Shown here in pieces: positions 47,765 to 56,402 of a DNA stretch of 64,000 nt (positions are counted from its first letter, which is position 1; every line of letters begins with the position of its first letter). The position numbers and the translations under genes were made by a program. The notes under the pieces were generated by a model that was not told the origin of the DNA, ran no database searches, and saw only the letters and a list, made by a program, of their open reading frames with translations. This DNA is from Undibacterium pigrum (GTDB lineage: Bacteria > Pseudomonadota > Gammaproteobacteria > Burkholderiales > Burkholderiaceae_D). Location of the stretch: NCBI RefSeq assembly GCF_003201815.1, contig NZ_QJKB01000003.1:186001-250000 (forward strand), in the 5' to 3' direction.

Positions 47765-47880
47765 AAAATCATCTCTTCCCGGCAGTATTAAGGTTACATA
47801 TCACTGTAACAAAAAATCGCACATTTGCGCTTTTTTTCCTTGAATAAACATATTAAGCAACATCAAAATCGACAAATCGA

Positions 47881-48075
47881 TCAGATTGCCACCATTTCGA
47901 AGTCTTCTTTACGGGCACCGCACTCAGGGCAGGTCCAGTTCATGGGGACATCTTCCCATTTGGTGCCGGCCGGAATGCCATCTTCAGGTGAACCTTGCTC
48001 TTCATCATATACCCAACCGCAAATCAAGCACATCCACGCCTTGAAAACTACCTTCTCCGTTACCGTATCAGTCAC
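47881..48075 (-). CDS. rubA: Rubredoxin
   Basis: A 64-residue one-iron electron carrier. The two iron-binding pairs are WMCLICGWVYDEEQG and WTCPECGARKEDFEM, spaced as in rubredoxins. The first nine residues (MTDTVTEKV) are a short extension. Its electron-transfer partner is unknown; rubredoxin next to thiD and hemL is a recurring betaproteobacterial arrangement. It is divergent from the thiD-like gene. Confidence 0.96.
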   Translation of the reverse strand: MTDTVTEKVVFKAWMCLICGWVYDEEQGSPEDGIPAGTKWEDVPMNWTCPECGARKEDFEMVAI

Positions 48076-48202
48076 GACTAAAACCCTTCAATCAAGTAAA
48101 ATATTGAAACTGCTGCAAATATTCTGTTTGCATTGTGTTACCAATGGCATTTGCGCGAGTAATTTAAGTCCTCACGAAGTCAGCTATATTAATCTACCCA
48201 AC

Positions 48203-49078
48203 GTGCAAAACCAAATTTCTCCACTAATACTTAGCTTTGGCGCATCAGATCCTGTTGCTGCCACTGGCATCCATGCCGATCTGGCATCGTTTGCTGCCAT
48301 GGGCTGTTACGGCCTGCCCGTCATCACCGCCATTTTAACTGGTGATACGTCGCAAATCGATGATTTACACCCACTTGATGGCGATTTAGTTGATGAACAG
48401 GCTCGTACAGTGCTCGAAGACATGCCGGTACTGGCCTTTAAAGTCGGCCAGACAGGCAGCGTCGAAAACGTCACCGTCATCGCCGAAATCGTCTCAGACT
48501 ATCCTGAGCTGCCACTGGTACTCGATCCTTTCAACGCGGCACTGGCGGAACAAGGGCCAGAAGCAGAAGATCTGGCGCTGGCAATCCGTGAACTGCTGAT
48601 ACCTCAGGCCAGCCTGCTGATGATCTCGGCAGTGGAGCTGTCACGTCTGGCAGAAACCTGGAAAGAAAGCAGTGACGCCGAATCTGAATCTGATGCCGAA
48701 AACAGTGCCGGAACTGGTACTGAAGCAGAAGATCTGGCTGCTGACACCATGACGCTGATCGAATCCGGCTGCGAGTATATATTAGTCACGGGCACTGCGG
48801 GTGAAACTGGTGAAGTGGTTAACACTTTATATAATGAATCCGGCATCGTCAGGCGAGATATCTGGCAAAGATTGCCAGGCTCGCACGCAGGCGCCGGCTC
48901 CACATTGTCTGCCGCAATTGCCGCCCTGCTGGCAAACGGCCTGGAAATTCCCGAAGCCGTACTCGAAGCCCAGGAGTTTACTCATGCCGCCTTAAGCCAC
49001 GCGCAAAGGCTGGGAATGGGCAGACTGATCCCGGACCGTTATTTCTGGGCCAAGGAAGCCGAGCATACTCAACTCTGA
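48203..49078 (+). CDS. thiD: Hydroxymethylpyrimidine/phosphomethylpyrimidine kinase-like protein
   Basis: A ribokinase-fold protein of about 291 residues, related to ThiD of thiamine synthesis. The start is uncertain: the GTG at 48203 best fits the family, but no ribosome binding site is seen. Two family motifs differ from the norm. The first (usually SDPSGGAGIQAD) reads SDPVAATGIHAD. The anion-hole motif (usually GTGCTLSAA) reads GAGSTLSAA at 231-239, so the Cys is Ser. An acidic, Ser-rich insertion fills about 153-178. It may be a genuine kinase or a diverged relative. It is 45 bases before hemL. Confidence 0.75.
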   Translation: MQNQISPLILSFGASDPVAATGIHADLASFAAMGCYGLPVITAILTGDTSQIDDLHPLDGDLVDEQARTVLEDMPVLAFKVGQTGSVENVTVIAEIVSDYPELPLVLDPFNAALAEQGPEAEDLALAIRELLIPQASLLMISAVELSRLAETWKESSDAESESDAENSAGTGTEAEDLAADTMTLIESGCEYILVTGTAGETGEVVNTLYNESGIVRRDIWQRLPGSHAGAGSTLSAAIAALLANGLEIPEAVLEAQEFTHAALSHAQRLGMGRLIPDRYFWAKEAEHTQL

Positions 49079-49123
49079 GCCGTCCGTCCATTCGCACTAT
49101 TACTTACTGAATAAAGCTCCATC

Positions 49124-50404
49124 ATGACTGATAAAAACGACATCCTCTTTGCCCGCGCCCAAAAGACTACTCCTGGTGGTGTGAACTCTCCCGTACGTGC
49201 CTTCCGCTCTGTCGGCGGCACGCCACGCTTCATCACGCGCGCAGCCGGTCCTTATTTTTGGGATGCAGAAGACAAGCGTTATATCGATTACATAGGCTCA
49301 TGGGGCCCGGCCATCGTTGGCCACGCCCACCCTGAAGTTATCAGCGCAGTACAGGAAGCCGCAGCCCGCGGCCTGAGCTTTGGCGCGCCGACTGAAGGTG
49401 AAATCGAGATGGCAGAAGAAATCTGCAAACTCGTGCCCAGCATAGAACAAGTACGCCTGGTATCGAGCGGCACAGAAGCCACCATGAGCGCCCTGCGTCT
49501 GGCACGCGGCGCTACCAAACGTGACAAGATCATCAAGTTTGAAGGTTGCTACCACGGTCATGCCGATTCTTTACTGGTCAAGGCTGGCAGTGGCTTGCTG
49601 ACGTTTGGCAACCCGACTTCTGCCGGTGTGCCGGAAGACTTCAGCAAGCACACCCTGGTGCTTGACTATAATAATTGCGAGCAACTGGAAGAAGTGTTCA
49701 AGTCCATCGGCGACCAGATCGCCTGCGTGATTGTTGAGCCAGTCGCCGGCAATATGAACCTGATACGCGCCACGCAAGAATTCATCAACACCATGCGCAA
49801 GCTGTGTACAGCGCATGGCAGCGTCCTGATTTTTGATGAAGTAATGTGCGGCTTCCGCGTGGGTCTGCATGGTGCGCAGGCATTGTATGGCGTGCAGGCT
49901 GACCTGACTTGCCTGGGCAAGGTCATCGGTGGTGGCTTGCCGGTCGCCGCCTTTGGTGGCCGCGCTAAATTGATGGGCCACATGGCACCTTTGGGTGGCG
50001 TGTACCAGGCGGGCACCTTGTCAGGCAACCCGGTGGCCGTGGCAGCTGGCATGACGACCCTGAAAATTATCCAGCAGGCAGGCTTCTATGAAAACCTGAC
50101 AGCACAAACCCGCAAGCTGGTGGATGGATTGACTGCTGCAGCCAAAGCTGCCGGCATCACATTCTGCGCAGATGCAGTAGGTGGCATGTTTGGCCTGTAT
50201 TTTGCAAATGAAGTACCGGGCTCTTATGCCGCCATGATGGCCAGCGACAAGGAAAGATTCAACCGCTTCTTCCACCTCATGCTGGACCAGGGCGTCTACC
50301 TGGCGCCATCTGCTTTTGAAGCTGGCTTCGTTTCCGCCCAACATGATGATGCCATCATTGCTGATACGATTGCCGCTGCTGAAAAGGCTTTTGCACAACT
50401 CTGA
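49124..50404 (+). CDS. hemL: Glutamate-1-semialdehyde 2,1-aminomutase
   Basis: A PLP enzyme converting glutamate-1-semialdehyde to 5-aminolevulinate in the C5 route to haem. It is 426 residues, full length. It has the N-terminal [65 protein letters not shown] and the PLP lysine region in [19 protein letters not shown], followed by [19 protein letters not shown]. It is downstream of the thiD-like gene on the same strand and convergent with codA. Confidence 0.98.
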   Translation: MTDKNDILFARAQKTTPGGVNSPVRAFRSVGGTPRFITRAAGPYFWDAEDKRYIDYIGSWGPAIVGHAHPEVISAVQEAAARGLSFGAPTEGEIEMAEEICKLVPSIEQVRLVSSGTEATMSALRLARGATKRDKIIKFEGCYHGHADSLLVKAGSGLLTFGNPTSAGVPEDFSKHTLVLDYNNCEQLEEVFKSIGDQIACVIVEPVAGNMNLIRATQEFINTMRKLCTAHGSVLIFDEVMCGFRVGLHGAQALYGVQADLTCLGKVIGGGLPVAAFGGRAKLMGHMAPLGGVYQAGTLSGNPVAVAAGMTTLKIIQQAGFYENLTAQTRKLVDGLTAAAKAAGITFCADAVGGMFGLYFANEVPGSYAAMMASDKERFNRFFHLMLDQGVYLAPSAFEAGFVSAQHDDAIIADTIAAAEKAFAQL

Positions 50405-50480
50405 TCGCAGACCAGCTAAAACCATAAGGGAGCTTGCTGATGCTGGCTCTCTTCCAGCTCCCCCTTATATATTAGTAGCT

Positions 50481-51758
50481 TCAGTTTTTTGATCTGAAGT
50501 CCACCTGCCCCGGCCGTCCTGGCAAATTCAAATTCGCATGCGGCACCGGCGTCTGGCTGATGACTTTGCCGCGGCGCAGCACGTGAGTGCGGGTGGCGCG
50601 CAAACGTATTGCTTCCACCGGGTCGCTGGCATCGAGTATCACCAGGTCGGCATTGCAACCCACTTCCAGTCCATATCCCTCCAGCCCTAATATGCGCGCT
50701 GGTGTAGCCGTCACTGCCTGGAAGCACTGACGCATGGCATCCTGCCCAGTCATCTGCGCCACATGGAGACCCATTTGTGCGACTTCCAGCATGTCACCAG
50801 ACCCCAGGCTATACCAGGGGTCCATCACGCAGTCATGCCCGAAGGCGACTTCTATGCCTGCAGCCAGCATCTCGGGCACGCGTGTCATGCCACGGCGTTT
50901 GGGGTAAGTATCGTGGCGGCCTTGCAGGGTAATATTGATGAGTGGATTGGCGATGGCAGCCACGCCAGCTTCACGTATCAGCGGCAATAATTTACTGACA
51001 TAGTAATTGTCCATGGAATGCATGGAGGTCAGATGTGAACCAGCCACCCTGCCCTGCATGCCCAGTCTGTGGGTGTGATAAGCCAGAGTTTCTATATGGC
51101 GCGACAAGGGGTCGTCCGATTCATCGCAATGCATATCGACCCGCAGACCTTTGTCGGCAGCGAACTCGCACAACAGACGTACTGATTCTGCGCCATCGGC
51201 CATGGTGCGTTCAAAATGCGGTATGCCGCCGACCACATCCACACCCATGGCGATGGAACGCTTGAGATTATCCATGGCGGTGGCGCTGCGCAAGATACCA
51301 TCTTGCGGAAATGCCACCAGTTGCAAATCCAGATAAGGGGCAACGCGGCGCTTCACTTCCAGCAAGGCTTCCACCGCCAGCAAACGGTCATCACAGATAT
51401 CGACGTGTGAACGTATCGCCAGCAAGCCACGCCCCACCGCCCAGTCGCAATAACGCATGGCCCGCTCGACCAGCGCTTCTTGTGTCAGCATGGGTTTCAG
51501 TTCGCCCCATAAAGCTATGCCTTCGAGCAAAGTGCCTGACTGGTTTACCCGTGGCAAGCCATAGCTGAGCACGGCATCCATATGGAAGTGGGCATCAACA
51601 AACGGTGGCGTTACCAGGTTACCGCTGGCATTGATTTCCTCTGCCCCACTGACAGGCAAAGCGACATCGACAGCGCTGATGCGACCATCCTGGATAGCGA
51701 TATCGATACCCTTGCGACCATCTGGCAAACTGGCATTGCGTATGACAAGATCGTTCAT
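50481..51758 (-). CDS. codA: Cytosine deaminase
   Basis: A metal-dependent amidohydrolase of 425 residues from the ATG at 51758, supported by GGAGAG eight bases upstream; Escherichia coli CodA is 427. Metal ligands are H57 and H59 in PPFVDAHFHMD, then SHVDICDDRLLA, DMHCDESDD (His and catalytic Glu), and FGHDCVMDPWYSLGSGDML with its Asp. The last matches CodA closely. Isoguanine or creatinine are other known substrates of this group. No codB permease is adjacent. It is divergent from a LacI-type regulator that may control it. Confidence 0.88.
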   Translation of the reverse strand: MNDLVIRNASLPDGRKGIDIAIQDGRISAVDVALPVSGAEEINASGNLVTPPFVDAHFHMDAVLSYGLPRVNQSGTLLEGIALWGELKPMLTQEALVERAMRYCDWAVGRGLLAIRSHVDICDDRLLAVEALLEVKRRVAPYLDLQLVAFPQDGILRSATAMDNLKRSIAMGVDVVGGIPHFERTMADGAESVRLLCEFAADKGLRVDMHCDESDDPLSRHIETLAYHTHRLGMQGRVAGSHLTSMHSMDNYYVSKLLPLIREAGVAAIANPLINITLQGRHDTYPKRRGMTRVPEMLAAGIEVAFGHDCVMDPWYSLGSGDMLEVAQMGLHVAQMTGQDAMRQCFQAVTATPARILGLEGYGLEVGCNADLVILDASDPVEAIRLRATRTHVLRRGKVISQTPVPHANLNLPGRPGQVDFRSKN

Positions 51759-51872
51759 TGGAAATCTCTCCATATTATTAGTCCACAATGAGTACACAAT
51801 AGTTATTACAGAAAATATACGCCATGAGCCTCATCCTGCGTCATAATCTTGGCACAGAAAGGCAGGACTCTT

Positions 51873-52877
51873 ATGGCAACAATGAAGCAAGTCGCGGAGA
51901 AAGCCCGGGTTTCAACGACCACGGTTTCTCACGTCATCAATAATACCCGTGTCGTCAGTGAAGATGCACGTGAACGTGTGCTGGCTGTCATCCAGGAATT
52001 GCGCTACATCCCCAGCGCGGTTGCGCGCAGCCTCAAGAATGACCGCACCCACACCCTGGGTATGATGATACCGAATAATTCCAATCCCTATTTTGCCGAA
52101 ATCATACAGGGGATAGAGGATGCTTCATTCAAGCTGGGCTATAACATTATCCTGTGCAATTCCTATGATGACCCAAAGAAGCAGGCGGCCTATATCCGCG
52201 TGCTGATGGAGAAACGCATTGATGGCCTGATCCTGGTGTCCTCCGGTTCAGATGAAGAGTTGACGCAATTGCTGGCCGACGAAGGCATACCCAAGGTATT
52301 GGTGGATAGGGAAGTATCAGGTGTGGTGGCCGATTTTATTGAAGCCGACCATGAACAGGGTGGCTATGAAGCGACCCGTTACCTGATAGGTCTTGGTCAC
52401 AAGCATATTGCCTGCGTTGCTGGTCCCGACATTTTGCTACCAAGTGGTGACCGCGTCACCGGCTACCGCCGCGCCTTGCAGGAAGCAGGGTTGGAATTCA
52501 AGAGTGAATATCTGATCCATGCCGACTTCACCAGCCAGGGTGGCTTTAACGCTTTCCAGCAACTGCTGGCGCTACAGCAACGGCCTACGGCAATTTTCGC
52601 CAGTAATGATTTGATGGCGATAGGCGGCATCAGGGCAGCCAATGAGGCTGGCATCAGGATACCGGAAGCCTTGTCCGTCATTGGTTACGATGATATTGCC
52701 CTGGCCTCGTTCAGCACCCCGCCATTGACGACGATAGCACAGCCCAAACAAGCCATAGGTAATCTGACAGCCCAGATACTGGTCAACCGCATCGTTGACC
52801 CGGAAGCGCCATTAAGGCGGGAGATGCTGAAATCCAGCCTGGTAATACGCCAGTCAACCAGCAAGCCTGAGGCTTAA
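51873..52877 (+). CDS. LacI-family transcriptional regulator
   Basis: A 334-residue repressor-type regulator from the ATG at 51873 (site CAGGA). The helix-turn-helix is MKQVAEKARVSTTTVSHVIN, the hinge is YIPSAVARSLK, and the sugar-binding-like domain starts HTLGMMIPNNSNPYFAEIIQ. FVSSNDLMAIGG-type FASNDLMAIGGIRAANEAGI and ALSVIGYDDIALASFSTPPL follow. It is closest in style to RbsR/PurR, so the effector may be ribose or a purine or pyrimidine. It is divergent from codA over 114 bases, so it may regulate codA. No clear palindromic operator was found there. Its end overlaps yggT by 4 bases. Confidence 0.9.
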   Translation: MATMKQVAEKARVSTTTVSHVINNTRVVSEDARERVLAVIQELRYIPSAVARSLKNDRTHTLGMMIPNNSNPYFAEIIQGIEDASFKLGYNIILCNSYDDPKKQAAYIRVLMEKRIDGLILVSSGSDEELTQLLADEGIPKVLVDREVSGVVADFIEADHEQGGYEATRYLIGLGHKHIACVAGPDILLPSGDRVTGYRRALQEAGLEFKSEYLIHADFTSQGGFNAFQQLLALQQRPTAIFASNDLMAIGGIRAANEAGIRIPEALSVIGYDDIALASFSTPPLTTIAQPKQAIGNLTAQILVNRIVDPEAPLRREMLKSSLVIRQSTSKPEA

Positions 52878-53422
52878 AATAAAGGTAAGTTTGCAAATGC
52901 CTTGATCAACACCATATTTAATATCTGCAATATGATCAAAGCGACCAAAGGTGAAAAGTCCAGCCCGCCCAATGGTGAAATCAATTTGCGCAAAGGCGAC
53001 AAGACCGGCTCGTTCAAGGCACGGATAAAAGGTGCGAAGGGTGCATGTGGGTTAACCCAGCTAAACACGGCTTCCAGCACCAGCAATGCCATCAGGCCAT
53101 AGAGTATCCATTGAAGTACACGGAAAATCGTCAGCCACAGAATTGCAAGCAGGGAAAACTGGCCCAGCAGCCATACCTTGACCATCATCGCCAGCATGGC
53201 GACTACTAAAACAGCAATCAGCGTTGCCCAGTCATATCCACGAAAACCCGGGACTATCCTGCGTATAGGGTGAACGAGCCAATCTGTCAGTTGAAAAATT
53301 GCTTGCGCAAGACCTGCTGGTGGACGGACTCTTTGCACTTGCATCCAGAAACGCAGCAGCAAAAATCCAGCAAACAAACCGGTCACTGTATCAATGACAA
53401 AAGTGAAAATTTCAGATAACAC
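52874..53422 (-). CDS. YggT family membrane protein
   Basis: A 182-residue inner-membrane protein with two tandem YGGT units, each a pair of helices. They begin LFAGFLLLRFWMQVQRVRPP and LMALLVLEAVFSWVNPHAPF. The second unit ends FIRALNEPVLSPLRKLISPL, then GGLDFSPLVALIILQILNM. Family members have been linked to osmotic or K+ transport and to chloroplast nucleoid organisation, but the role here is unknown. It is convergent with the LacI-type gene (4-base overlap). Confidence 0.9.
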   Translation of the reverse strand: MLSEIFTFVIDTVTGLFAGFLLLRFWMQVQRVRPPAGLAQAIFQLTDWLVHPIRRIVPGFRGYDWATLIAVLVVAMLAMMVKVWLLGQFSLLAILWLTIFRVLQWILYGLMALLVLEAVFSWVNPHAPFAPFIRALNEPVLSPLRKLISPLGGLDFSPLVALIILQILNMVLIKAFANLPLF

Positions 53423-53433
53423 GATACACCCTT

Positions 53434-53470
53434 AAAAAAAACCCACTGCATGACGAATCAGACAGTGGGT
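53434..53470 (-). terminator. Rho-independent terminator after the histone-like gene
   Basis: Minus-strand stem ACCCACTG/CAGTGGGT with a 14-base loop, followed by seven T. It lies about 40 bases past the stop of the histone H1-like gene. Confidence 0.75.
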
Positions 53471-53511
53471 ATTGTGCCTGAATAAAACCAGGCCACCAAG
53501 CATATCAAAGA

Positions 53512-54483
53512 TTATGCCGGGCGATTACCAGTTGGGAAAGGCCACGCTGCATTTGGACTAACAACGGTTTTTGCATCAGGTGTCGCTGGTTTTGCTGGAG
53601 CGGCCTTTTTTGCGGCTGGCTTAGCCGCGGCTTTTTTTGCTGCGGCTGGCTTAGCGGCTGCTGCTGGCTTGGCTGCTTTGGCTGCTGCTGGTTTAGCCGC
53701 TGGCTTTGCTGCTGCTGGCTTGGCTGCTTTAGCAGGCTTTGCAGCAGCTTTAGCTGCTGGTTTAGCGGCTGCCTTAGTTGCTTTAGCTGCTGGCTTGGCT
53801 GCTGCTTTAGCTTTTGCTGCTGGTTTAGCTGCTGCTTTTTTCGCTACTGGCTTAGCTGCTGCCTTTGTCGCTTTAGCTGCTGGTTTAGCGGCTGCTTTAG
53901 CTTTAGCTGCTGGCTTGGCTGCTGCTTTAGCTTTTGCCGCTGGTTTAGCTGCTGCTTTCGCTTTAGCTGCTGGCTTGGCTGCTGCCTTAGTCGCTTTAGC
54001 TGCTGGCTTGGCTGCTGGTTTAGCTGCTGCTTTAGCTTTTGCTGCTGGCTTGGCCGCTGCTTTTTTCGCTACTGGCTTAGCTGCCTTGGCTGCTGGTTTA
54101 GCTGCTGCCTTGGTTGCTTTAGCTGCTGGCTTGGCTGCTGCTTTTTTAGCTGCTGCTGGTTTAGCTGCTGCCTTGGTTGCTTTAGCTGCTGGCTTGGCCG
54201 CTGCTTTTTTAGCTGCTGCTGGTTTAGCTGCTGCCTTGGTAGCTTTAGCTGCTGGCTTAGCTGCAGCTTTTGCTGCTGGCTTGGCCGCTGCTTTTTTAGC
54301 TGCTGCTGGTTTAGCCGTTGCCTTGGTAGCTTTAGCTGCTGGTTTAGCTGCAGCTTTTGCTGCTGGCTTGGCCGCTACTTTTTTCGCTGCTGCTGGTTTA
54401 GCTGTCTTAGCTGCTGCTTTTTTTGCAGCAGGTTTCTTCGCTGCTACTGGTTCGTCCGGGGACGGTTGTGGTGCTGTTGCCAT
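53512..54483 (-). CDS. Histone H1-like, Lys/Ala/Pro-rich DNA-binding protein (AlgP-like)
   Basis: A 323-residue protein that is nearly all Ala, Lys and Pro. Short units of the KPAAKATKAAAKPAAAKKAA kind are repeated throughout about residues 15-295. A short non-repetitive head (MATAPQPSPDEPV) and tail (TVVSPNAAWPFPTGNRPA) frame it. It resembles histone H1 tails and the AlgP/Hc1-type proteins, which bind DNA non-specifically; that role is inferred. The ATG at 54483 follows AAGGAG. The coding DNA is a degenerate tandem repeat of GCT-rich codons, prone to length change. An Ala-rich frame on the other strand is a shadow of this repeat. Confidence 0.85.
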   Translation of the reverse strand: MATAPQPSPDEPVAAKKPAAKKAAAKTAKPAAAKKVAAKPAAKAAAKPAAKATKATAKPAAAKKAAAKPAAKAAAKPAAKATKAAAKPAAAKKAAAKPAAKATKAAAKPAAAKKAAAKPAAKATKAAAKPAAKAAKPVAKKAAAKPAAKAKAAAKPAAKPAAKATKAAAKPAAKAKAAAKPAAKAKAAAKPAAKAKAAAKPAAKATKAAAKPVAKKAAAKPAAKAKAAAKPAAKATKAAAKPAAKAAAKPAKAAKPAAAKPAAKPAAAKAAKPAAAAKPAAAKKAAAKPAAKKAAPAKPATPDAKTVVSPNAAWPFPTGNRPA

Positions 54484-55060
54484 TTTGTTTCTCCTTCGAT
54501 TGATGGAAAAAATCAGATAAAAATTAAATCCGCTCGATCCATTCAAGCGGATTATTCATCGGCACAAACATGATCGCTGTTTGCGCTAATGAATTCTGCA
54601 CCGGCCGAACTGCTCCATCCCCTCTATTGATGGGGCACTTCAGCCATCCTGGTTTGCTTAATGTTGCTTAATGCCGGCTCCTGGCCTGGCGGCAAACCCA
54701 AAAACGCCTGCATTAATTGCAGACGCCGGTATCCTGTTGCGAAATACAAAGACCAATAGCCACAATACCCAGTGTAGCCAGGTATTGCGGCACTAACAGT
54801 TCAAAACAATGTTGTCTATGACTGTCCATTCAGTTTGGTGAGGCCTCTCGCGTTTTACATCTTGTGCAAATCATGAGCAATCCCGGGGGACACTGACAGC
54901 TTGCGGCGTTTCCTGATTTGATGATTGCTTGTGTCTGTCTTTTCTATCTGGGGTCTTGCAAACCCAAATTCAACATCACATTCAAAACTTCAATCAACCT
55001 GCTCGCACTACTTGATCAGAAATCCCTGATCCGGATTTTGGCGTTCGCTGTTTTCAGCGC
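54484..55060. other. Intergenic gap between nrdB and the histone-like gene
   Basis: About 580 bases with no gene. It holds the nrdB terminator (54700-54725) and, beyond it, the control region of the histone-like gene. No clear promoter was picked out there. A small hairpin CCATC/GATGG at about 54617 is the only other structure noticed. Confidence 0.55.
54700..54725 (-). terminator. Probable terminator of nrdA-nrdB
   Basis: On the minus strand the stem CGTCTGCA/TGCAGGCG pairs fully as RNA (one G-U pair), with loop ATTAA followed by five T. It is 336 bases past the nrdB stop. Confidence 0.6.
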
Positions 55061-56281
55061 TTATTCCCAGTTGAGGGCTCCGCCAGTTTGATACTCAATC
55101 ACACGTGTCTCAAAAAAGTTGCGCTCTTTTTTCAGGTCTATCATTTCACTCATCCAAGGGAAAGGATTTTCTTCCTGAGGGAACAGCGTTTCAAGACCGA
55201 TTTGTTGTGCGCGGCGATTTGCAATGAACCGTAAATAACCTTTGAACATTGGCGCATTCAAACCGAGCACTCCACGCGGCATTGTATCCTCTGCGTAACG
55301 ATATTCCAACTCCACAGCACGCAAAAACAACGATTTAATTTCATCGCGAAATGCTGGCGTCCACAAATGCGGATTTTCCATCTTAATTGTATTGATTAAA
55401 TCGATCCCGAAATTGCAGTGCATCGATTCATCGCGCAAGATGTATTGATATTGTTCAGCCGCGCCCATCATTTTATTTTGGCGGCCAAGCGCCAGAATTT
55501 GTGTGAAGCCGACATAGAAAAACAGACCTTCCATCAGGCAGGCAAACACGATGACAGACTTCAGTAAAGTCTGATCTGCCTCGGTGGTGCCAGTCTTGAA
55601 TTCAGGGTTGGTCAGCACGTCGATAAAAGGAATCAGGAACTGATCTTTGTCGCGGATGGATTCAACTTCATTGTAGGCATTGAAGATTTCTGCTTCATCC
55701 AGACCCAGCGATTCAACGATGTATTGATAAGCGTGCGTATGGATAGCTTCTTCAAAAGCCTGGCGCAGCAAATACTGACGGCATTCCGGTGCCGTGATAT
55801 GGCGGTAGGTGCCGAGCACAATATTATTGGCAGCCAGAGAATCAGCGGTAACAAAGAAACCGAGATTACGTTTCACCAGGCGGCGCTCATCTTCAGTCAG
55901 ACCATTCGGGTCTTTCCAGAGTTCAATATCACGCTGCATATTGATCTCTTGTGGCATCCAGTGATTGGCGCAACCTGCCAGATATTTATCCCAGGCCCAT
56001 TTGTATTTGAAGGGAACCAGCTGGTTCACATCCGTGGTGCCGTTGATGATGCGCTTGTCAGCAGCATTCACGCGGCGGGCGACATCACCGGTTGCAGTGG
56101 CAGCGTGAGCAGTTGCAGCTACTGGCTTGCTGACCAGGGCTGGGTTGAGGGCAACTTCTTGTGTTTGCAAACGTGCTTGCAAGTCCATGCCGCTTACTGG
56201 AGCAGCCGACGGGGCACTGACTGGACGCGGTGCTGGCGCTGCTGGACTGGCCGGTTGTACTTCATCATCCCAAGATAACAT
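55061..56281 (-). CDS. nrdB: Class Ia ribonucleoside-diphosphate reductase beta subunit
   Basis: The radical-bearing small subunit, 406 residues from the ATG at 56281 (AAGGA site eight bases upstream). A Pro/Ala-rich N-terminal extension of about 75 residues precedes the ferritin-like core. Iron ligands and the radical Tyr are in [18 protein letters not shown], where E, H and Y match E115, H118 and Y122 of Escherichia coli. [17 protein letters not shown] gives the later Glu and His. The C-terminus that docks into NrdA is [14 protein letters not shown]. It follows nrdA by 121 bases. Confidence 0.95.
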   Translation of the reverse strand: MLSWDDEVQPASPAAPAPRPVSAPSAAPVSGMDLQARLQTQEVALNPALVSKPVAATAHAATATGDVARRVNAADKRIINGTTDVNQLVPFKYKWAWDKYLAGCANHWMPQEINMQRDIELWKDPNGLTEDERRLVKRNLGFFVTADSLAANNIVLGTYRHITAPECRQYLLRQAFEEAIHTHAYQYIVESLGLDEAEIFNAYNEVESIRDKDQFLIPFIDVLTNPEFKTGTTEADQTLLKSVIVFACLMEGLFFYVGFTQILALGRQNKMMGAAEQYQYILRDESMHCNFGIDLINTIKMENPHLWTPAFRDEIKSLFLRAVELEYRYAEDTMPRGVLGLNAPMFKGYLRFIANRRAQQIGLETLFPQEENPFPWMSEMIDLKKERNFFETRVIEYQTGGALNWE

Positions 56282-56402
56282 TATCAATTCCTTACTTTTT
56301 GTAACAGCTTATTTTTGGTGAGAAGAGACTTGGCCTCTTCTCACAACGCTCAGGTCATCAGGTGTGACCTGGCTTACCCAATGTCATGACACCTGGTGTC
56401 GA

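Noticed and set aside
53520-54470. CRISPR-like array suggested by regular repeats
   Set aside because: The repeats are codon-phased parts of the histone-like gene, with no unique spacers.
53669-54520. Ala/Gly/Leu-rich 283-codon open frame opposite the histone-like gene
   Set aside because: It is the complement of the Lys/Ala/Pro repeat; the lysine-rich strand has a proper ribosome binding site, head and tail.
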